Assembly: GCA_046155815.1 (NCBI GenBank)
Contig: JBJXFY010000359.1
Span: forward strand, 1 to 5,988
Direction of reading: 5' to 3'
DNA: 5,988 bases
From: JBJXFY01 sp046155815
GTDB lineage: Bacteria; Verrucomicrobiota; Verrucomicrobiia; Limisphaerales; CAIMTB01
How positions within the stretch are numbered: the first letter of the stretch is position 1; each line of letters starts with the position of its first letter. Below the pieces are notes generated by a model. That model saw only the letters and a program-made list of their open reading frames with translations, had not been told where the DNA came from and ran no database searches. Below, piece after piece: positions 1 to 5,988 of the stretch. The translations under genes were made by a program, and so were the position numbers.

Positions 1-3000
1 TACGCGAAGCAGACGCCCGCCACCGCCACACTGGCCACGGCGTGGACCCCTGACTGGGCACCCGGCCAGGATCCGAAGGCGATCCTCGTGGACCGCATGG
101 GTGACTGGGACGCGGACCTGATCTACCAGGATCCCGCTTCGCCCTACGCGCGGACCGAATTCGCCGCGCCGGGCAGCGGACGTTACCTCAAACTCACGCT
201 TGCCAACGGCTCGCCGTATGTCTGGTGTGAGATGAACGGGATGCGTTACGGGCAGGTGTTCAATCTCATCGAGGGCCTCCGCCCCGGCCGCCAGGTCACC
301 GCGCCGGCGGCCGTGCCCGGCCTGCCGGACGTGCAGTACGCCCTCATCACCGGCAACCAGGACGACCCGCAGCGCGGCTATCCCGGCGTCGAGGCCGTGC
401 CGTCGCAGCTCAACCCCGCCGGCGCGCAGAACAACTTCACCACCGCCGCGGTCTTCTGGCACCGCGTGAACCCGCGCGCCGGCGGCCAGGCGGTCGGATT
501 CGCGACGGGTACCAGCCCGCTGGGGCTGGACTACCTCCAGCTCGATTTCGGCGCGGACCCGGGGAAGGTCTTCTTCACCGTCGCGCTGCTGCCGGTGCAG
601 GCGCACTACCCGGCGGCGGGGCAGACGAACGATCTGGCGGCGGCCCGCGCGTACGCCGAGGCGCTCGGACAGTACGCCTTCAACTTCGTCGCCGGCACGA
701 AGCTCACTTACTCGGTGGCGAAGAAGTCCGTCGCCACCTCGACGTGGACGACGACGCTGCGGAATCCCTACGCGAACCCCGCGCTCGTGGCGGCAGCCAA
801 CACGGTCCAGTCGCTGCTGCCGCACCAGTACCAGCCGATGCAGCTCGGCACGAACCTCGCGGGCGCGGCCGTGTCGTGGACGCCACTGGTGCCGGAGTCG
901 GCCACGGCCTTTGCGCCGGCCCTACCGGGCGGCTCCGCGCCGTTGCGCTACTGGAGCGCGCGCGGCGGGCATCTGACCATTTTGGGCACGCCGGCCGGCT
1001 CGGGTGCGGCGGCCACGACCTCGTTCCAGACGAAGCATCTGCACAACAACTTCCTCGCCGCGCTGCCGCCGCCGCGCTGGACGAACATCGTCCGGTCCGA
1101 GCAGCCGCTGAACGCCATCGTGGGCTCCGGGCCCGGCGGCGACACCGTGCAGGCCGTGCCGATCGGCAGCGGCCCGAAGGAGGTCACGGTGGGCCAGTTC
1201 CTGATGGACGACCTGGCCACGCAGTACATGAACAACACCGCCTATGGCAACGCGCCGTGGGGTGTCTTCTTCCACCGCAACTCGATTGATTCCTACGGCG
1301 TGAACGCCGCCTTATCCCGCGTGGCCCAGCAGCTCGGCACGCTCCAGCTTTTCGACCAGTACGCCCCGCAGGCCGCACGGACGTACGTGGACGAGTTCTG
1401 GTACAACGCCCCGGGGCCGTCGCCGTTCTACCGTGCGCCGGACACGAACCGCCCGGGCGTCAACCCGGCCCAGGCGCTCCATGACACCGTCGCCGGCCTC
1501 CAGCTCGGCCTCTCCAGCCTCTTCGCGGAAAAGCCGCATCCCGTCGTGGTGAACTTTGACTACTGGGCCGGCGGGCAGGACACGAACGGCGTGGCCGTCA
1601 ACGTGCCCATCCGCAAGCCGAACCTCTGGAACCTCGAGTACTTCGTCCGGTGGGAGCCGGAGGCCGGCCGCGTGCTCATGCACCCGAACGGCGCCTTCCC
1701 GGCCTTCTTCTGGACGCCGCGCTCGACGAACATGGCCCCGCCCGTGGCCACCACCTTCCCCGCGGCTCCGCCCCAGCCCCAGCGCGAGGTGCCTCCCCTT
1801 CCGACCGGCGCCGCCAACGTGGACCCGCCGCAGAACATCCCCACGGACCAGTCCAGCAATCCCTACCACCCCGGCACGATGTGGGACGGCTTCGGCATCG
1901 CGAGCCAGTTCAACGACCACCACTACAACCTCGGCTACCTCATCGCCGCCGCGTCACTCACTTCCATCTACGACAACTCCTGGCTCGACCAGCCGGCCGC
2001 GAGTGAGTGGGCGAAGGGCAGCGGGTACGGTGCCGGCATTGACGCGATCATCCAGACGCTCGGCAACGACCCGGACAACGCCGCGCTTCAGTCATCGCTC
2101 CACACCGCGGACGAGATGCGCACGTCGTTCCCGAAGTTCTCGTTCTTCGACACCTGGGCGGGCCATCCGTGGGCCAGCGGCATCACCCCCGGCCCCGGCC
2201 TGCAGGTGATGGGCCTGAACGAAAACTCGAACTACGAGGGCAACCAGGCCTGGTCCGCCACCACGCTCTGGGGCATGGCCACCGACCGCCCGGCGGTGAC
2301 CGACCTCGGCATCTTCCTCTACACGCTCGGCTCGTGGTCGGGCGACTTCTACCTCTTCGACAAGAACGGCAACCAGGTGCCCGGCAACCCGTGGTCCTGG
2401 GTGCCCGTCACCACCGGTACGGACACCAACAACGGCGGCATCTACGTGCCCGGCCTTTCGCAGCACGCCGCGAACCCGCTCGGCGGCCGGACGCAGACGC
2501 CCGTCGGCACGGCGACGATGTACCAGGGCGGTGGGAGCCTCGCGAATTTCTTCGGCGGCTTCCCGCAGGGGTCGCGCCTCATCCAGGCCTTCCCCGCCGC
2601 GCCGTGGCATCTGGCGATGGGGCGCAACACCGCCTTCATGCGCAACTGGTCCGCCGCCCTCGCTTCGCCCGAATGGCAGGCCCTGAACGTCGTCGTCCCG
2701 GACAAGGCCGTGAACTTCAAGGCCCAGTACATGGCCGCGCTCGACCAGGTCGTGGCCCTCGGCGGCACGGACCGCCCCTCCGCCGCCGCGCCCTTCGCCG
2801 ACCCGACCGGCAGCCTTCCGCTGCCCGACTACTGGGCCAACCTCTACGTCGGCGACCGCACGCCGCCGTGGGCCATCGGCGCCACCGGCCAGTCGCTGCT
2901 CCAGCCCAGCCAGACCGTCGGCAGCATGTACCACTGGCTGCTCACGCTGGACCAGTATGGCCTGCCGGACTTCACCCTCGTGGGCCACGGGGTCACCAAC

Positions 3001-3456
3001 GCCGCCGCGCCGGCCTCCTCGCCGGACGCGCACGTCTTCACCGCGGCGTTCACGAAGGTCGTGGACGGCCTGCCCGTCGCGTCGTTCTTCGCCTTCAATC
3101 CCGGCACGCAGCCCGTGATGGCGAACTTCTGGAACGTCACCGACACGGCGCAGACCAATGCGCTCGTGCCCGGCGGCGGCCTGCTCGTGCAGCCCAAGCG
3201 CTGGGCGCGTGCGCAGGTGCCGCCGGGCATCGTCGAGGTTCACAGCCCCGACTACGATCCGGTCACGAAGAAGTTCACCTTCGTCGTGGACGTGGACCAC
3301 ATGACCGTGCTTCTGATCGAAACGAGCCCCGACCTGGTCAACTGGCTGCCGGTGCCCGTGCCGCCGCATGATCCGGCCGCGAAGAAGTACACGATTGACC
3401 TCGGCGATAGGGCGGGCGGCTCGGCCTTCTTCCGCATCACCACGCTGGACAACTAG
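1..3456 (+). CDS. GH81 endo-1,3-beta-glucanase, 5'-truncated by window edge
   Basis: This is probably a secreted enzyme that cleaves internal beta-1,3 bonds of laminarin-like glucans. The frame is open from base 1 to the TAG at 3454-3456 (1151 codons), and the sequence before the first ATG (88) already reads like family protein, so the true start and any signal peptide lie upstream. Family-like segments, in order, are: GDWDADLIY followed by LKLTLANGSPYVW (about 100-230), matching the GH81 N-terminal beta-sandwich; LLPHQYQP (about 814-837); NDHHYNLGYLI (1912-1944), with the probable acid Asp at 1915-1917; AGHPWASGI (about 2158-2184); and NENSNYEGNQAW with Glu codons at 2221 and 2236. Characterised GH81 enzymes have the two Glu four residues apart; here they are five apart. 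A Pro-rich stretch (about 1735-1870) precedes the Asp. The tail (about 3226-3456) carries ETSPDLVNW and FFRI, resembling a C-terminal domain of Verrucomicrobiota secreted proteins. The family call is firm; substrate and activity are inferred. Confidence 0.9.
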   Translation, partial: YAKQTPATATLATAWTPDWAPGQDPKAILVDRMGDWDADLIYQDPASPYARTEFAAPGSGRYLKLTLANGSPYVWCEMNGMRYGQVFNLIEGLRPGRQVTAPAAVPGLPDVQYALITGNQDDPQRGYPGVEAVPSQLNPAGAQNNFTTAAVFWHRVNPRAGGQAVGFATGTSPLGLDYLQLDFGADPGKVFFTVALLPVQAHYPAAGQTNDLAAARAYAEALGQYAFNFVAGTKLTYSVAKKSVATSTWTTTLRNPYANPALVAAANTVQSLLPHQYQPMQLGTNLAGAAVSWTPLVPESATAFAPALPGGSAPLRYWSARGGHLTILGTPAGSGAAATTSFQTKHLHNNFLAALPPPRWTNIVRSEQPLNAIVGSGPGGDTVQAVPIGSGPKEVTVGQFLMDDLATQYMNNTAYGNAPWGVFFHRNSIDSYGVNAALSRVAQQLGTLQLFDQYAPQAARTYVDEFWYNAPGPSPFYRAPDTNRPGVNPAQALHDTVAGLQLGLSSLFAEKPHPVVVNFDYWAGGQDTNGVAVNVPIRKPNLWNLEYFVRWEPEAGRVLMHPNGAFPAFFWTPRSTNMAPPVATTFPAAPPQPQREVPPLPTGAANVDPPQNIPTDQSSNPYHPGTMWDGFGIASQFNDHHYNLGYLIAAASLTSIYDNSWLDQPAASEWAKGSGYGAGIDAIIQTLGNDPDNAALQSSLHTADEMRTSFPKFSFFDTWAGHPWASGITPGPGLQVMGLNENSNYEGNQAWSATTLWGMATDRPAVTDLGIFLYTLGSWSGDFYLFDKNGNQVPGNPWSWVPVTTGTDTNNGGIYVPGLSQHAANPLGGRTQTPVGTATMYQGGGSLANFFGGFPQGSRLIQAFPAAPWHLAMGRNTAFMRNWSAALASPEWQALNVVVPDKAVNFKAQYMAALDQVVALGGTDRPSAAAPFADPTGSLPLPDYWANLYVGDRTPPWAIGATGQSLLQPSQTVGSMYHWLLTLDQYGLPDFTLVGHGVTNAAAPASSPDAHVFTAAFTKVVDGLPVASFFAFNPGTQPVMANFWNVTDTAQTNALVPGGGLLVQPKRWARAQVPPGIVEVHSPDYDPVTKKFTFVVDVDHMTVLLIETSPDLVNWLPVPVPPHDPAAKKYTIDLGDRAGGSAFFRITTLDN

Positions 3457-3457
3457 A

Positions 3458-3475
3458 CCGGCGCCGCGGTGCCGG
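3458..3475 (+). terminator. GC hairpin just after the glucanase stop, possible terminator
   Basis: CCGGCGC (3458-3464) can pair with GTGCCGG (3469-3475), giving seven pairs with one G-T wobble around a CGCG loop. It begins two bases after the TAG stop. No T-run follows, so it is not a classical intrinsic terminator on either strand. It may protect the 3' end of the mRNA, or may just reflect GC-rich sequence. Confidence 0.3.
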
Positions 3476-3579
3476 GGTGGGATTCCTGCCGCGCGAAGCC
3501 GTCTCCAAAAGCCGCCACGCGAGGGTGCTGAACTGCGGCGGCCACGCAGGGGGGGCCTGCGGGGGCTTGCTCCCGTGGT

Positions 3580-5523
3580 TCAGCCTTGGATCCGTCCGAA
3601 CTTCTTCTCCAGTTCGCGGAAGTTCATCTCGATGAGCGTGGGGCGGCCGTGGGGGCAGGTGTAGGGCATCGCGCAACGGCGCAGGTCGGCCAGCAGCGCT
3701 TCCAGCTCGGGCCGGGCCAGCGGGTCGTTCGCCTTCACGGCGTGGCGGCAGACAGTCTTGGCCACCACGTCCTCGCCGAGGCGCCAGGCGTTCACGCCGG
3801 CCACGGCGGCCCTGAGCTCGTCCACCAGCCCGAGCGCGAAGCGGCGCGCGTCCGCCACGCGCACGAAGGGTGGCAGGCCCTCGAGCAGGAAGGTGCGCTC
3901 GCCGAACTCGCGCAGGCCCACGCCGACCCGCGCCAGGGCGGCCAGGTTTTCCCGGAGGAACGCCGCGTCGCGCGGCGAAACCTCGACCGTCTCCGGCAGC
4001 AGGAGCCGCTGCGAGGGCGCGGCCCCGCCGCCCCCGACGCGCCGCAGCATCTGCTCGAACAGCACGCGCTCATGCGCGGCATGCTGGTCCATGAGCACCA
4101 GCCCGCGGTCCGACTCCAGCACCACGTACAGCCGGCCGACGACGCCGATCAGGCGCAGCGGAACAGCCAGCAATGGCACGGGAGAGGATGGCGGATGGAG
4201 GATGGAGGCTGGAGGCGGACTGAATGGTGAATGGTGAATGGTGAATGGCGGCGGCGGCGGGGCGGGCACCGTGAGAAGTTCGGGTTGGGGCGGTGTGAGG
4301 GCAGGGAGGTTGGGTTGAGGGGGAGTGAGCGGTGAAGGGTGAAGGTCCGGGCGCCGCGGGACAGGCGCGGACGAGCCGGCGTCCTCCGTCTGCTGACTTC
4401 CAGCCTGTGACTTGTGACTTGTGACCGGTGACTTCTCCGCCGCGCCGCGGTGGAATGCGGCCAGCGCCTGCCGCACGGCGTCGGCCACGACGCGGCGCAC
4501 CGCGCGCTCGCGGTGGAACTTCACCTCGCGCTTGGCCGGATGGATGTTCACGTCCACCTCGGCGGGGTCGAGTTCGAGGAAGAGGCAGGCCAGCGGGTAG
4601 CGGCCCTTCATCAACGCGTGCTGGAAGCCCTCGAGCAGGGCGGCGTTGAGGCCGCGGTTCTCGACCGGGCGGCGGTTCACAAAGAGGTGCTGGTCGGCCC
4701 GCGTGGCGCGGGAGATGCCGGGCGCGCCGACCCATCCCCAGACGCGCAGCGGCGCGGGGGGCGAAACCTCGGCGTCGTCCTGTCCGGCGGCGGGCGCGAT
4801 GCGCGCGGCCTCGAGTTCGCCGGTGGCGTCCACGGGCAGGAGCGGGAGGCCTTCGCCCAGAAGCAGGCGGAGGCGTTCGCGGAGCGCGGCGAGGCGTGCG
4901 GCCGGGTCGCCGGCGGGCAGCGCGGGCAGGCGGAAGGCTTCCCGGCCCTCCATCGTCAGCGTGAAGGCGACATCCGGGTGGGCCAGCGCGGCAGTGGTGA
5001 GCCAGTGCTGGAGATGGGCGCGTTCGGTCTCATCGCTGCGGAGGAATTTCCGCCGCGCGGGCACGTTGAAGAACAGGCCGCGGACCTCGACCGTGGTGCC
5101 CGACGGTGCGCCGGCCTCGGTGACTTCGAGGATTTTGCCGCCGTGAATGACGATGCGGGTCGCCGCTTCGGCTGCGGACTCGCGGGTGGTCAGCGTGAAG
5201 CGGCTCACGCTGGCGATGCTCGGGATGGCCTCGCCGCGGAAACCCATCGTGGTCACCCGCGCGAGGTCGGCGGCGGCGGCGATCTTCGAGGTGGCGTGGC
5301 GTTCGAGGCAGAGCAGGGCGTCGTCGCGGCTCATGCCGCAGCCGTCGTCGCCCACGCGGAGGAGGCCGCGGCCGGCGGCCTGGATCTCGGCCTCGATGCG
5401 GGCGGCCCCGGCGTCGAGCGCGTTTTCGACCAGTTCCTTGAGGACGCTGGCGGGGCGTTCGACGACTTCGCCCGCGGCGATCTGGTTCGCCACCTGGTCG
5501 GGCAGGAGTCGGATGCGGTTCAC
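3580..5523 (-). CDS. mutL: DNA mismatch repair protein MutL, endonuclease type
   Basis: MutL links mismatch recognition by MutS to strand nicking and excision in the cytoplasm. With the GTG at 5523 the protein has 647 residues and begins (M)NRIRLLPDQVANQIAAGEVV, the normal family start. GTGs at 5532 and 5544 are in-frame alternatives; the one at 5544 overlaps the upstream stop as GTGA. The GHKL ATPase half shows KELVENALDAG (catalytic Glu30, Asn34), DDGCGM (Asp59), RHATSK (75-80) and GFRGEAI (94-100). The transducer half shows FVNRRPV (281-287) and NIHPAKREVKF (326-336, Lys331). A Pro/Ser-rich linker (about 360-450) follows. The C-terminal dimerisation/nuclease half has DQHAAHERVLFE (479-490), which fits DQHA-x2-E-x4-E, a possible beta-clamp motif QRLLLP (505-510), VCRHAVKA (591-598), CPHGRP (623-628) and terminal FGR (642-644). 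All key residues are present, so it should be an active nicking MutL independent of MutH. The linker DNA is built of heptanucleotide repeats. The gene lies directly behind glsB and was probably co-transcribed with it. Confidence 0.98.
   Translation of the reverse strand: MNRIRLLPDQVANQIAAGEVVERPASVLKELVENALDAGAARIEAEIQAAGRGLLRVGDDGCGMSRDDALLCLERHATSKIAAAADLARVTTMGFRGEAIPSIASVSRFTLTTRESAAEAATRIVIHGGKILEVTEAGAPSGTTVEVRGLFFNVPARRKFLRSDETERAHLQHWLTTAALAHPDVAFTLTMEGREAFRLPALPAGDPAARLAALRERLRLLLGEGLPLLPVDATGELEAARIAPAAGQDDAEVSPPAPLRVWGWVGAPGISRATRADQHLFVNRRPVENRGLNAALLEGFQHALMKGRYPLACLFLELDPAEVDVNIHPAKREVKFHRERAVRRVVADAVRQALAAFHRGAAEKSPVTSHKSQAGSQQTEDAGSSAPVPRRPDLHPSPLTPPQPNLPALTPPQPELLTVPAPPPPPFTIHHSPFSPPPASILHPPSSPVPLLAVPLRLIGVVGRLYVVLESDRGLVLMDQHAAHERVLFEQMLRRVGGGGAAPSQRLLLPETVEVSPRDAAFLRENLAALARVGVGLREFGERTFLLEGLPPFVRVADARRFALGLVDELRAAVAGVNAWRLGEDVVAKTVCRHAVKANDPLARPELEALLADLRRCAMPYTCPHGRPTLIEMNFRELEKKFGRIQG
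4186..4248. repeat. Nine in-register heptanucleotide units inside mutL, four of them perfect TGAATGG
   Basis: Read on the + strand in steps of seven, the units are GGATGGC, GGATGGA, GGATGGA, GGCTGGA, GGCGGAC, then TGAATGG four times (4221-4248, perfect). On the mutL strand the perfect unit is CCATTCA. The block covers 21 codons (residues 426-446) and encodes PFTIHHSPFS and the Pro/Ser-rich stretch after it. A run of GGC triplets (4247-4260, coding for Pro) adjoins it. A one-unit change would shift the mutL frame, because seven is not a multiple of three; a three-unit change would be in frame. Confidence 0.93.
4270..4329 (-). repeat. 30-bp imperfect tandem duplication in the mutL linker
   Basis: The protein reads LTPPQPNLPA then LTPPQPELLT (residues 399-418), two consecutive ten-residue copies. 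The DNA copies are 4329-4300 and 4299-4270, diverged mainly at synonymous positions. This points to an older in-frame duplication in a length-tolerant linker next to the heptad blocks. Confidence 0.75.
4325..4345. repeat. Short heptanucleotide block GTGAGCG-GTGAAGG-GTGAAGG in mutL
   Basis: Three adjacent seven-base units lie here, the last two identical (4332-4338 and 4339-4345). The unit resembles the TGAATGG unit of the larger block about 80 bp away. It encodes part of the linker (DLHPSPL) and belongs to the same simple-sequence mosaic. Confidence 0.7.
4388..4436. repeat. Degenerate GACTTGT heptanucleotide block in mutL
   Basis: Seven units in perfect seven-base register read GTCTGCT, GACTTCC, AGCCTGT, GACTTGT, GACTTGT, GACCGGT and GACTTCT. 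On the mutL strand the core is AGTCACA-like. It encodes the start of the linker (about residues 363-379, including SPVTSHKSQ and GSQQ). Two units are identical and the rest are variants, which suggests an older, decayed array. Confidence 0.85.
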
Positions 5524-5540
5524 CGCGGGCACAGGGGCGG

Positions 5541-5786
5541 TCACTTCCCACGGGTGATGAACCCGATGAGGACGAGGAGGATGATGGCCCCGACGGTGGC
5601 GGTGATCAGCGAACCGAGCAGGGAGGTGCTGGCGAAACCAAGCAGGCCGAAAAGGAAGCCGCCGAGGATGGCGCCCACGGCGCCGACGATGAGGTTGCCC
5701 ATGAGGCCGAAGCCGCCGCCCTTGGTGAGCTGCCCGGCAAGCCAGCCGGCGGCCAGGCCGATCATGAGGAACCAGACGAAGTTCAT
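5541..5786 (-). CDS. GlsB/YeaQ/YmgE family small membrane protein
   Basis: This is an 81-residue inner-membrane protein of the family often labelled transglycosylase-associated or stress-response protein; its biochemical role is not established. Three hydrophobic, glycine-rich segments are visible: residues 2-19, about 28-51 (LMGNLIVGAVGAILGGFLFG) and about 56-77. A short polar TKGGG loop lies between the first two and the protein ends in TRGK. Length and pattern match E. coli YeaQ (about 82 residues). The ATG at 5786 was chosen because it gives the normal family N-terminus MNFVWFLMIGLAAG. A TTG at 5855 would add 23 residues of unrelated, non-hydrophobic sequence. No clear Shine-Dalgarno precedes the ATG. 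The TGA stop (5541-5543) lies 17 bases before the preferred mutL start and overlaps a possible GTG start, so the two genes look co-transcribed and perhaps translationally coupled. Confidence 0.9.
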   Translation of the reverse strand: MNFVWFLMIGLAAGWLAGQLTKGGGFGLMGNLIVGAVGAILGGFLFGLLGFASTSLLGSLITATVGAIILLVLIGFITRGK

Positions 5787-5988
5787 GGCGGGAGAAGCGT
5801 GCGCCCGGCCGCCGAAGCCGCCAAGGGCGATCCCCGTGGGAAAATCGAGTTGCAAGCAAAGGAGAGCAGAATACTTTGTCGCCGCCGTGTCACGGATGCG
5901 TCAACCGGCGGGGCAGGAGCCGATGCCCGCCTGCCCTTCCTGCGCCCCGCGAGGCCGGCACTTGTGATGCTGAACTACCAGCAGAGAA
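5787..5988. other. Non-coding leader upstream of glsB-mutL
   Basis: About 200 bp without a supportable gene. The stretch 5841-5880 is the most AT-rich in the right half and is the likeliest place for the promoter of the leftward glsB-mutL unit, but I could not pair a convincing -35 and -10 box. The right part holds an imperfect inverted repeat (5908-5950). An ATG at 5967 opens a + strand frame (MLNYQQR) to the window edge, too short to judge. Confidence 0.5.
5908..5950. repeat. Long imperfect inverted repeat, possible interspersed palindromic element
   Basis: GCGGGGCAGGA (5908-5918) pairs with TCCTG (5938-5942) plus CCCCGC (5945-5950), giving 11 pairs with a two-base bulge and a 19-base loop. 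A competing stem pairs GGGCAGG (5911-5917) with CCTGCCC (5930-5936). Neither arm is followed by a T-run. It could be a REP-like element, the terminator of an off-window gene, or a leader structure. Confidence 0.45.

Noticed and set aside
2092..3369. Long minus-strand open frame (425 codons) opposite the glucanase gene
   Set aside because: Its translation is R/G/V/H-rich low complexity with no recognisable domain; it is the mirror of a GC-rich coding frame.
4186..4436. Heptad blocks as a CRISPR array
   Set aside because: Units are seven bases, contiguous, without spacers, and lie inside the mutL reading frame.
5787..5855. TTG start adding 23 residues to the GlsB-like protein
   Set aside because: No ribosome binding site, and the added sequence does not resemble the family N-terminus, which begins at MNFVWF.
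5524..5859. In-frame N-terminal extension of mutL by over 100 codons
   Set aside because: The extension is Arg/His/Pro-rich and overlaps glsB in another frame; MutL proteins start just before the IRLLPDQVANQIAAGEVV segment.
5868..5904. Possible promoter for glsB-mutL: TTGACG (minus strand, 5904-5899) with TATTCT (5873-5868)
   Set aside because: The spacing between the two boxes is 25 bases, too wide for a sigma-70 promoter, and no better-spaced pair was found.
4450..5967. Long plus-strand open frame (505 codons) opposite mutL and glsB
   Set aside because: It is antisense to two well-recognised genes and has a composition typical of a shadow frame (E/G/H/R-rich), with no family motif.
5967..5988. 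Start of a plus-strand gene (ATG at 5967, MLNYQQR)
   Set aside because: Only seven codons are visible, with no clear Shine-Dalgarno at a proper distance; it cannot be supported from this window.
5955..5988. tRNA-like phrase on the minus strand (CTGGTAGTTCAGC)
   Set aside because: It only loosely resembles a D-arm; no acceptor, anticodon or T-arm could be found around it.

Overview
The window is GC-rich throughout and holds two convergent gene blocks plus about 200 bp of non-coding sequence at the right edge. The best guess for its source is a Verrucomicrobiota-like bacterium. The glucanase ends in a short 'ETSPDLVNW ... FFRI' tail of a type I associate with secreted Verrucomicrobiota proteins, and heptanucleotide phrases of the kind seen between genes in that group are present. 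This assignment is inference, not proof.

Left block (1-3456, + strand): one very large gene, cut off at its 5' end by the window edge. It encodes a family GH81 endo-1,3-beta-glucanase that would attack laminarin or callose-type glucans. It has an N-terminal beta-sandwich, a catalytic region carrying the NDHH aspartate and the paired glutamates, and a C-terminal tail domain. The two glutamates are spaced one residue wider than in characterised members, and a proline-rich insertion lies just before the catalytic aspartate.

Middle (3457-3579): a 123 bp convergent gap with a GC hairpin right after the glucanase stop and a run of seven G.

Right block (5786-3580, - strand): a two-gene unit, a small GlsB/YeaQ-type membrane protein followed at once by mutL. 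The mismatch-repair protein MutL has a complete GHKL ATPase half and a complete endonuclease half (DQHA-x2-E-x4-E, CPHGRP and FxR motifs), so it belongs to the nicking-type MutL found in bacteria without MutH.

The notable feature is the linker between the two halves of MutL. Its DNA (about 4186-4436) is a mosaic of in-register heptanucleotide repeats, including four perfect tandem TGAATGG units. Seven is not a multiple of three, so gain or loss of one unit would frameshift mutL and remove the endonuclease domain; I traced premature stops in both shifted frames. This makes it a candidate reversible mutator switch inside the mismatch-repair gene itself.

Right edge (5787-5988): the leader of the glsB-mutL unit, with a local AT-rich stretch and a long imperfect inverted repeat that may be an interspersed element. 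No complete gene is visible there.
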